Shown here: positions 1-4,511 of the stretch, in pieces
How positions within the stretch are numbered: position 1 is the first letter of the stretch
Layout of the letters: every line of letters starts with the position of its first letter
Source: Firmicutes bacterium UBA2296
GTDB taxonomy: Bacteria > Bacillota > UBA994
Reading direction: 5' to 3'
Length of the DNA: 6,669 nucleotides
Assembly (NCBI GenBank): GCA_002345475.1
Contig: DDWC01000078.1
Coordinates: 1 to 6,669 of the forward strand
The notes under the pieces: generated by a model
What the model was told of the DNA's origin: nothing
What the model saw: only the letters and a program-made list of their open reading frames with translations
Database searches by the model: none
Translations under genes and position numbers: made by a program

Positions 1-626
1 AGACGCCAGATGATCTGAAATGCGGTGTAAGTCTTCCCAGTCCCGGTGGCCATAACAAGCAATATCCGGTCCTGACCCTTGGCAATAGCCTCGATGGTGC
101 GGTTGACGGCGATGCGCTGGTAGTAGCGAGGTTCCTTTCCGCTGCCGTCGTCGTGATAGTTCTGCAGGACAACGCTCTCCTGAGGCGTGGTTAGACCCTT
201 CCAAGCGGAATAACGTTGCCACAAGGCACCTGGTGAAGGGAATTCTTCAAGTGTAAGTTCTATCTCGCGCGCGGCAGCCATCCCAGTACGGTCATGCATA
301 AGAAACCCTTTGCCGTTTGATGAGAACACAAAGGGAATGTCCAGGGTTTCGGCATACTGCAGAGCTTGTTGCATGCCAGCGCCGATAGCTGTGGTTGCGT
401 CCTTTGCTTCGATGAGGGCAAGAGGCACGTTGGCCTTGTGGTAAAGAATGTAGTCTGCCCGTTTAGCCTTGCCCCGAAAAACGGCTTTACCGCGCACAAT
501 AATGCGGCCCTTGGTGAAGCTGACCTCTTCACGCACCTGGGAATGAATGTCCCAGCCTGCCCTAACCAAAGAGGGCGTTATGAATTTCGTGCACACGTCC
601 CGCTCGCTCAACTTACTACCCAACAT
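1..626 (-). CDS. hsdR: Type I restriction endonuclease R subunit (HsdR), N-terminal 208 residues
   Basis: This is the N-terminal part of the motor and nuclease subunit of a type I restriction enzyme. That subunit cuts unmodified DNA after ATP-driven translocation. The reading frame is open from ATG at 626 to the left window edge, so the C-terminal part is missing. Residues 1-30 resemble the usual HsdR opening. Residues 56-75 carry the PD-(D/E)XK nuclease core: RADY with D58, then EAK with E73 and K75. A QQALQYAE stretch follows at 86-93, matching the QxxxY region of this family. Y169-Q170 looks like a Q-motif, and MATGTGKT at 192-199 is a Walker A site of an SF2 helicase. AGGAGG lies 6 bases before the ATG. 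The gene follows the PLD-ATPase gene after 35 bp with no visible terminator, so co-transcription is likely. The nuclease and Walker A residues seen here are intact. A closely related DEAD/DEAH helicase-nuclease outside a classic type I system cannot be excluded without the rest. Confidence 0.9.
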   Translation of the reverse strand, partial: MLGSKLSERDVCTKFITPSLVRAGWDIHSQVREEVSFTKGRIIVRGKAVFRGKAKRADYILYHKANVPLALIEAKDATTAIGAGMQQALQYAETLDIPFVFSSNGKGFLMHDRTGMAAAREIELTLEEFPSPGALWQRYSAWKGLTTPQESVVLQNYHDDGSGKEPRYYQRIAVNRTIEAIAKGQDRILLVMATGTGKTYTAFQIIWR

Positions 627-632
627 GTCAGT

Positions 633-638
633 CCTCCT
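633..638 (-). promoter_or_regulatory. Ribosome binding site of hsdR
   Basis: On the minus strand AGGAGG stands 6 bases before the ATG at 626. This perfect Shine-Dalgarno match fixes the hsdR start and shows independent translation initiation despite the short 35-bp gap to the preceding gene. Confidence 0.85.
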
Positions 639-661
639 GACCGGCACGTATGTGCCCTATT

Positions 662-2641
662 CTACCGAAATGTATACCAGGGTCGGCTGAAATTGCAGCC
701 GAAGAACTCCTGAGCTTTGGTAAGGTTCATGGACAGTTTCGTCTGCATCTGCTTGGCCAATAGATCCTCCGGAAGCTCCTTGAACAATCGTCGAGCAGTG
801 TGCTGATCACGAGTATCGTATATGAGCTCATCCTTGTGGCGGGATATGGTAAACGATTTCGGGTTGACACGATAGTCGTTGTTTACGTGCTCTATTAAAG
901 AGCGCCGGGTTTTCTGGTCGTCAAAGTAGTCTTCTAACGAGAGCAGCCGCACGTAGTCTGGAATCTGTGTGGTAGCCGTATGCTCCTCGACTATGTTCTT
1001 CAACACAAGGGAAGATGCCTGCAGGATATCCGGTGGATTACCATGTTCTTCAGATTTTAGTTCATCTAGCAACGAAGGCATCAGTTTGAGCATGCGTCCA
1101 AGGTAGCTCCGATAGAGGGCGGTGCCAATGTTCGCCTGTACCCGCTGCACCAGGCTGCTACGCATTATCTCCATGGTAGTTCGTCCAGCCTGGATGTGAC
1201 AGGTTACTGTACGCCGGGCGATCTCGGGCAGAACGACGTTTACGTCTTCGTTGGCGCTGATGACCACGGCCGGATAGTTGCGGTTGCCTTCAGCTAGACC
1301 AAACGATTCGTTCTTGATAACTTCCGGGGCGTGCGTGTTAAACCGCTGGGACGTTAGGTCGTCTATGACTATAGGAACTCCTTGCACCGTGTGTTTGAGG
1401 TCGTTGATGTTGGTCCGGGTGAACTTATCACCAGACAAGGTGAGCTTCTGCCCAACCATCAACATTATGATGGTTTCAAGAAACGAAGTCTTGCCGCCTT
1501 TGCTCTTACCGTAAAGCAAGCCAAACACCGGATACGGGTATACAGTCCTGTGGTTCCTTTGCGCGGTGTCTCTCATGATCGCCATGAATGGAGAGGCAAA
1601 CATCCAGTTCACGAAGGCATAATAGCGACGGGTCATCTCTTCAGTGTCGCCATGGAACTGATGAAACCCGTCCATGTATTCCATCAAGTAGCTGACATCA
1701 GACGTTAACTCGTTGGGCAGCGGTGATAGATCCAGTTGCTTATCGTTCAATGTAGCGGTGGTTTCATCCACGTCGAGGATTAACCGAGGATGTTCAACCA
1801 CAGCGGAGGCGACTTCCACCTGCATCTGCCTTATATGTCTGCGGATTATCTTTACCTCATCCGCATTGATAAGAACACGTCCACGGTCCTTTGACGGGAT
1901 AATGGCACTTAGCGCCCGCTTCCTACTCTCGAGTTTCAGAGTGAACTTGACCTCCCGGGCTGCTTCCGGGTGCTCCACCGATTCAATGACAATCACTTTC
2001 TTTGCGGCCGTACGGAAAACCGGAGCATCGGAGATGTCTTCTTCATCGTCAACAACAGACGCCTTATCTATTTCATCAAAACAGCTGGCCTTCAGCTGTT
2101 CATAGCGATATAAATAGTAATCGTACGCAGGCGTGTCGTCCAAATAGCAGATGTTTTCGCGCTGTCTGCCAGAGAAGGCCATGTAAGACATATTTGCAGA
2201 ACCCATTACCACCCGGGTTCCGTGGCCTCCCGACAACAGGAACAGCTTCTCATGAGATAAGTGCTCACGTGACACTAGGAAACGTAACCTTCCCGCCTGA
2301 ACCATTTCGAAAAGTTTCGCGCTTGATTTCCTTTGTAGCATCTCCCGAATCTCACTCACAGTAACCTGCTGAAAAGCCACTACCTCCTGCACCTGGCCCT
2401 GTACCAGCTTGTCTGAACCTAGTATGACTTCGACATCATCAAACAAGGCAAACAGATCCTGCATGAATGACACGCTGGACGAGTAAGTAACTACCTTCAG
2501 GCTGCTGTAGCCCCCGAATAACTCTCGCCACTCCACTTCGCTGTCGTCAACGAAGGCGAGCTTTGCAACGGACAGCAGACTCCGAGCATGGGATTTCTCG
2601 TCGCCGAACATGCTAATGGTGCTACCTGCATCATCTTTCAT
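662..2641 (-). CDS. PLD-like nuclease fused to a P-loop ATPase
   Basis: A 659-residue protein with two recognisable halves. Residues about 40-190 look like a phospholipase D-superfamily nuclease of the single-motif type. H130 and K132 form HxK, followed by GSAN at 147-150 and REN at 161-163, which is the Nuc-like layout HxK...GSxN...EN. The usual aspartate of HxKxxxxD is S137 here. Residues about 205-330 are not recognised; they begin after an acidic stretch (198-205). Residues about 335-485 form a P-loop ATPase: Walker A from G378 to T385 (GKSKGGKT), Walker B VPIVIDD at 422-428, a sensor-like SAN at 462-464 and an R476-R477 pair as possible arginine finger. This order recalls SF3 or P4-type primase helicases and AAA+ proteins. 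The C-terminal 170 residues are unassigned. An in-frame TGA at 2657-2659 lies just upstream, and GGAGG precedes the ATG by 6 bases. The gene leads into hsdR, which suggests a restriction or defence role, perhaps ATP-regulated DNA cleavage. That role is inference. Confidence 0.8.
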   Translation of the reverse strand: MKDDAGSTISMFGDEKSHARSLLSVAKLAFVDDSEVEWRELFGGYSSLKVVTYSSSVSFMQDLFALFDDVEVILGSDKLVQGQVQEVVAFQQVTVSEIREMLQRKSSAKLFEMVQAGRLRFLVSREHLSHEKLFLLSGGHGTRVVMGSANMSYMAFSGRQRENICYLDDTPAYDYYLYRYEQLKASCFDEIDKASVVDDEEDISDAPVFRTAAKKVIVIESVEHPEAAREVKFTLKLESRKRALSAIIPSKDRGRVLINADEVKIIRRHIRQMQVEVASAVVEHPRLILDVDETTATLNDKQLDLSPLPNELTSDVSYLMEYMDGFHQFHGDTEEMTRRYYAFVNWMFASPFMAIMRDTAQRNHRTVYPYPVFGLLYGKSKGGKTSFLETIIMLMVGQKLTLSGDKFTRTNINDLKHTVQGVPIVIDDLTSQRFNTHAPEVIKNESFGLAEGNRNYPAVVISANEDVNVVLPEIARRTVTCHIQAGRTTMEIMRSSLVQRVQANIGTALYRSYLGRMLKLMPSLLDELKSEEHGNPPDILQASSLVLKNIVEEHTATTQIPDYVRLLSLEDYFDDQKTRRSLIEHVNNDYRVNPKSFTISRHKDELIYDTRDQHTARRLFKELPEDLLAKQMQTKLSMNLTKAQEFFGCNFSRPWYTFR

Positions 2642-2647
2642 GGCTAA

Positions 2648-2652
2648 CCTCC
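2648..2652 (-). promoter_or_regulatory. Ribosome binding site of the PLD-ATPase gene
   Basis: GGAGG on the minus strand lies 6 bases before the ATG at 2641. Together with the in-frame stop at 2657-2659 it fixes the start. I see no convincing promoter further upstream. The best -10 candidate, TATAGA inside the palindrome at 2695-2704, has only a poor -35 partner. Confidence 0.75.
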
Positions 2653-2752
2653 AAAGTCAGTTAGAATGGTTCAATGAGCCGAAGGCGTTTACTGCTCTAT
2701 AGAGTCGCCTTCTCAGTCACAGTGGGCGAGCAATGATTGAGGTTCATTACTC

Positions 2753-2869
2753 CGCGAGTCACGGCCTCGCCGCTACGGGAGCGAAACAAGGACCAAAAAA
2801 CAAAAACCAAAATAGGAACTAGACTTTAGACTTTGGACCTCGGGGACGTAGGCGCAGCATGGCCGCAAC
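2753..2869 (+). repeat. Composite intergenic repeat, degraded copy 1
   Basis: It begins with the GCGAG-N7-CTCGC hairpin (2753-2776), which differs at two positions from the otherwise identical copies at 4238, 6274 and 6532. An A-rich tract with AACAAA-like words follows, then three heptamers ending in GAC (2818-2838: ACTAGAC, TTTAGAC, TTTGGAC), then a GTAGGCGCAGCATGGCC block at 2848-2869. That block corresponds to the GTGGGCGCGGAATGGCC block of the other copies. The terminal 20-bp palindrome is missing here. Confidence 0.6.
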
Positions 2870-2901
2870 AAGAACTGAACTAGGAACGAGGACAAAACGC
2901 T

Positions 2902-2971
2902 CATTCGCTGGGTGCTGTTTGCTTAATGCTGGCTGCTTGCCATAGCCACTAACCACCAAACGCCAAGCGCC
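2902..2971 (-). repeat. Diverged heptamer array, inverted orientation
   Basis: Read on the minus strand from 2971, the sequence divides into ten 7-base units. It starts GGCGCTT, GGCGTTT, GGTGGTT, like the first units of the plus-strand arrays at 3120 and 6044. It continues with units that share a GCA core (GCAGCCA, GCATTAA, GCAAACA, GCACCCA). Individual units are too diverged for exact matching; the register is what supports the call. Confidence 0.5.
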
Positions 2972-3119
2972 GAACTTCCGCGGGTGGCTGGCGGCTCATA
3001 GCCGCTACAACTGTTCCCAATTATTCCTGCGTATTTCCATTCATGATTACTTCTATTATATGGCGCAAATTCCTCTTTATTTTTTGTGGCGAATGGTGAC
3101 AACTATCGGGCTATTTTGG

Positions 3120-3182
3120 GGCGCGTGGCGATTAGCGCTTGGCGCTTGGTGGAGGGTCAGCGTTCAGCAGTCAGCGTTCAGC
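3120..3182 (+). repeat. Heptamer array, short copy (9 units)
   Basis: Nine 7-base units, from GGCGCGT at 3120 to GTTCAGC ending at 3182. The first seven units (49 bp) match the first seven units of the array at 6044-6092 with two base differences. The same diverged leader therefore precedes TCAGC-type units at both places. The array ends after only four TCAGC units, compared with more than twenty at 6079-6246. Confidence 0.75.
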
Positions 3183-3232
3183 AGGATGGAACATCAGTAC
3201 GGGGAGAACGATGGTGCGAGAGATGCGACAGC

Positions 3233-3269
3233 CTGATGGGTACGCTGATTAACCTGATAGGACACTGAT
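3233..3269 (+). repeat. CTGAT cluster
   Basis: CTGAT occurs four times, beginning at 3233, 3245, 3254 and 3265, with spacings of 12, 9 and 11 bp. The opening CAGCCTGAT (from 3229) matches the reverse complement of the end of the ATCAG cluster at 6451-6484. Function unknown. Confidence 0.45.
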
Positions 3270-3277
3270 GAGAACGA

Positions 3278-3365
3278 AAACTGAAAAACAAAAAGCAACT
3301 GGAGCGAAGATAGGCTTTAGACGCTAGACTACAGGGGAAGTGGGCACAGCATGCTGTGCCCCTAC
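3278..3365 (+). repeat. Partial composite repeat with perfect 20-bp palindrome
   Basis: This copy lacks the 5' GCGAG/CTCGC hairpin. It starts with AAACTGAAAAACAAA, shared with the copies at 4238 and 6274, and continues with two TAGAC heptamers (3316-3329). It ends with the perfect palindrome GGGCACAGCATGCTGTGCCC at 3342-3361, followed by CTAC. The 3' part is intact, so the module order is preserved although the 5' end is lost. Confidence 0.65.
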
Positions 3366-3399
3366 ATTAGCGGGACTCATCAGGGTGTCGTGTCTCTGT

Positions 3400-3434
3400 T
3401 TTGCCTGTATGCTGGCGGCTGGCGCCTGCCGGCT
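3400..3434 (-). repeat. Short diverged heptamer array, inverted orientation
   Basis: On the minus strand five 7-base units can be read from 3434: AGCCGGC, AGGCGCC, AGCCGCC, AGCATAC, AGGCAAA. They share an AG-C core with the heptamers of the other arrays but are strongly diverged. The evidence is the register only. Confidence 0.4.
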
Positions 3435-3481
3435 TACTAGCATGTAGTGCCCCTACATTATGTGGAACCGATGCTAGAAGC

Positions 3482-3502
3482 GTAAGGCACTCAGCATTCA
3501 GC
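3482..3502 (+). repeat. Three-unit heptamer remnant
   Basis: GTAAGGC, ACTCAGC and ATTCAGC follow in 7-base register. The last two are exact units of the long array at 6044-6246. The remnant lies about 50 bp beyond the relE terminator. Confidence 0.55.
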
Positions 3503-3550
3503 GAGGCAATTGGGATCGGTAGCGTTTGCGAGGGTGATGCGAACAAAGGA

Positions 3551-3597
3551 TACAAAAAGGACCCGGAGACAGCTACGAGTTTTGCTGTCCCGGGTCC
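3551..3597 (-). terminator. Rho-independent terminator of the relBE operon
   Basis: Read on the minus strand, a stem of 14 base pairs with one bulged base (arms 3584-3597 and 3559-3573) encloses a 10-base loop and is followed by TTTTTGTA. It lies 14 bp after the relE stop. Its 5' arm, ACCCGGGACAGCAAA, is nearly the same as that of the hairpin at 4441-4474. Confidence 0.85.
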
Positions 3598-3611
3598 ATG
3601 GTTTCGTGGTG

Positions 3612-3884
3612 TTAGCGGTACACTTCTTTGCGATGAGCTATTTGCATGACAATGATTCGTTGCGACTCGTCTTCCAGGAGGCAAAGGAAACGATAGTCGC
3701 CGAGCCGATAGCGCCATTTACCAGATACGTCACCCGACAGCGGCTTGCCGATTTCACGGGGATTAGCGCAACCTTGAAGGTTCTTCGCGACAAAGCCCAG
3801 TAGCAAAGCAGCAACTGGTGGGTCGAGCTTCTTGAGCGACTTCAGAGCGACGTCGGAAAAAGAGACCTGCCAAGCTTCGCTCAC
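3612..3884 (-). CDS. relE: RelE-family toxin (ribosome-dependent mRNA interferase)
   Basis: A 90-residue protein of the RelE/ParE superfamily and probably the toxin of a type II module. RelE toxins cleave mRNA in the ribosomal A site. The family signature is clear: NPREIGKPLSG at 41-51, WRYRLGDYRFL at 57-67 and AHRKEVYR at 83-90. The basic and aromatic residues R58, R60, R65, R85 and Y89 sit where RelE has its catalytic and RNA-binding residues. The start is GTG at 3884, inside the GTGA that also contains the TGA stop of the antitoxin gene. Translation is therefore probably coupled, which would keep toxin synthesis dependent on antitoxin synthesis. Length is normal for the family and no disruption is visible. 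A ParE-like gyrase-targeting action is less likely, given the WRYRxGDYR and HRxxVY pattern. Confidence 0.92.
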   Translation of the reverse strand: MSEAWQVSFSDVALKSLKKLDPPVAALLLGFVAKNLQGCANPREIGKPLSGDVSGKWRYRLGDYRFLCLLEDESQRIIVMQIAHRKEVYR

Positions 3885-4093
3885 AGGCCAAGTTCCTTTT
3901 TCACCTCGTCGAGGGTGTAGGTACGCTTGCTCTCGCGAACGGCTGTATCAAACAAGGAGGCGTCGATTTCCTCCTCTATTTTCTCGATAGCTGCATCACG
4001 CAGTAACTTGGACACGGAAGTGTTGCTGATTTTGGCGTACTCTTTGATTAGGTCGTAGTCTCTCTGGTCAAGTCTAAGTGATACTATGGCCAT
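3881..4093 (-). CDS. relB: RelB-type ribbon-helix-helix antitoxin
   Basis: A 70-residue antitoxin. Residues 2-8 (AIVSLRL) form the DNA-binding beta strand of a ribbon-helix-helix fold, followed by two helices (about 10-22 and 26-40). The C-terminal end, residues 57-70 (RTYTLDEVKKELGL), is the typical toxin-binding tail of small RelB-like antitoxins (DUF6290-like). The frame also allows a GTG start at 4108, but that GTG lies within the Shine-Dalgarno region itself. GGAGG at 4102-4106 stands 8 bases before the ATG at 4093, and family members begin MAxxSLRL, so 4093 is the better start. The gene overlaps relE by four bases. The protein probably neutralises RelE and represses its own promoter through the repeats at 4111-4130. 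Confidence 0.92.
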   Translation of the reverse strand: MAIVSLRLDQRDYDLIKEYAKISNTSVSKLLRDAAIEKIEEEIDASLFDTAVRESKRTYTLDEVKKELGL

Positions 4094-4101
4094 GATGTTC
4101 A

Positions 4102-4106
4102 CCTCC
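4102..4106 (-). promoter_or_regulatory. Ribosome binding site deciding the relB start
   Basis: The minus strand reads AGGTGGAGGTGAACATC directly before the ATG at 4093. GGAGG is 8 bases from that ATG. The alternative GTG at 4108 overlaps this ribosome binding site and has no site of its own, so it is rejected as start. Confidence 0.8.
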
Positions 4107-4110
4107 ACCT

Positions 4111-4130
4111 ATATATTACAATGTATTACA
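4111..4130 (-). promoter_or_regulatory. Probable RelB operator: two 10-bp direct repeats
   Basis: On the minus strand TGTAATACAT (4130-4121) and TGTAATATAT (4120-4111) are adjacent and match in 9 of 10 bases. They overlap the -10 box and spacer of the relBE promoter. Ribbon-helix-helix repressors commonly bind short direct or inverted half-sites about one helical turn apart, so autorepression is likely. This is inference. Confidence 0.6.
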
Positions 4131-4141
4131 CCAAGGAGCAA
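4113..4141 (-). promoter_or_regulatory. relBE promoter
   Basis: A sigma70-type promoter on the minus strand: TTGCTC (4141-4136) as -35, a 17-bp spacer, and TAATAT (4118-4113) as -10. The expected transcript start falls a few bases before the ribosome binding site, giving a very short leader. Confidence 0.6.
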
Positions 4142-4147
4142 GAATAT

Positions 4148-4189
4148 GTTAGAGGTTAGACTGGGGACGTTAGACATTAGACTTGAGAC
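4148..4189 (+). repeat. TTAGAC heptamer array (6 units)
   Basis: Six contiguous 7-base units: GTTAGAG, GTTAGAC, TGGGGAC, GTTAGAC, ATTAGAC, TTGAGAC. The same GAC-ending heptamers occur in shorter runs at 2818-2838 and 3316-3329, in each case inside a composite repeat. The array lies just upstream of the relBE promoter. Confidence 0.65.
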
Positions 4190-4207
4190 CTGAATAAGGA
4201 ATCGTGG

Positions 4208-4227
4208 GGGCACAACAAGTTGTGCCC
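4208..4227 (+). repeat. Variant 20-bp palindrome with compensatory changes
   Basis: GGGCACAAC and GTTGTGCCC flank a central AA. Compared with the main family (GGGCACAGC, AT, GCTGTGCCC), one base changed in each arm and pairing is kept. The palindrome is followed closely by the composite repeat starting at 4238. Confidence 0.7.
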
Positions 4228-4237
4228 GCGTTTCTCC

Positions 4238-4380
4238 CGCGAGCCACGGTCTCGCCGCTACGATATTTAAACATAAACTGAAAAACAAAGAACATAAATC
4301 AAGACCAAAACGTGGGGGCGGAATGGCCGAAGCATAAAACGAAAAACAGAAGACGTGGGCACAGCATGCTGTGCCCCTAC
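4238..4380 (+). repeat. Composite intergenic repeat, copy 2 (complete, 143 bp)
   Basis: The order is: the 24-bp GCGAG-N7-CTCGC hairpin unit (4238-4261), an A-rich tract containing 24 bases (4266-4289) identical to 6301-6324, a GTGGGGGCGGAATGGCC block ending AGCATAA (4312-4337), more A-rich sequence, and the perfect palindrome GGGCACAGCATGCTGTGCCC (4357-4376) followed by CTAC. The first hairpin unit ends GCCGCTAC and the last GCCCCTAC. No open frame of note lies inside. Confidence 0.75.
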
Positions 4381-4433
4381 AATAAGTGAAAACGATTTCG
4401 GCACAACTACGGAGACTGTTTCCTGTATGCCAA

Positions 4434-4474
4434 GAAGAAGACCCGGGAAAGCAATTGTGTTTGCTTTCCCGGGT
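4434..4474 (-). terminator. Probable terminator of the FecR-protein gene
   Basis: A perfect 14-bp stem (4461-4474 with 4441-4454) and a 6-base loop lie 37 bp after the stop at 4512. On the minus strand it is followed by CTTCTTCTT, a weak T-rich tract. The long GC-rich stem supports termination; the poor T run lowers confidence. The 5' arm closely resembles that of the relBE terminator. Confidence 0.65.
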
Positions 4475-4511
4475 ACTTGGATGCCTTGCAGTTCGTGGCT
4501 GTTCTGAGGGT

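Larger units (their letters stand above)
2642..3550. other. Gene-free spacer of degraded repeats between the PLD-ATPase gene and relBE
   Basis: About 900 bp without a credible gene. The one plus-strand open frame of any size (3086-3268) runs through a repeat and has no family resemblance. The contents, left to right, are: a degraded composite repeat (2753-2869), an inverted diverged heptamer array (2902-2971), AT-rich sequence (about 3000-3095), a direct heptamer array (3120-3182), a CTGAT cluster (3233-3269), a partial composite repeat with the 20-bp palindrome (3278-3365), a second inverted heptamer stretch (3400-3434), a palindrome remnant around 3443-3463, and three heptamers (3482-3502). 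The upstream region of the PLD-ATPase operon starts at 2642. Confidence 0.7.

Noticed and set aside
2695..2704. 10-bp palindrome CTCTATAGAG upstream of the PLD-ATPase gene as operator
   Set aside because: Short, does not extend, occurs once, and no clear promoter accompanies it. Chance cannot be excluded.
3086..3268. Plus-strand open frame of 60 codons
   Set aside because: It runs through the heptamer array and the CTGAT cluster, has no ribosome binding site and resembles no family.
3367..3717. Minus-strand open frame of 116 codons
   Set aside because: It overlaps the 3' part of relE in another frame and the relBE terminator, so it is a chance frame.
4094..4108. GTG at 4108 as relB start
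   Set aside because: This codon lies in the Shine-Dalgarno region of the ATG at 4093. The family starts with MAxxSLRL, which matches the ATG.
4238..4380. Insertion sequence or autonomous mobile element
   Set aside because: No transposase frame, no convincing terminal inverted repeats and no visible target duplication. Called a non-coding composite repeat instead.
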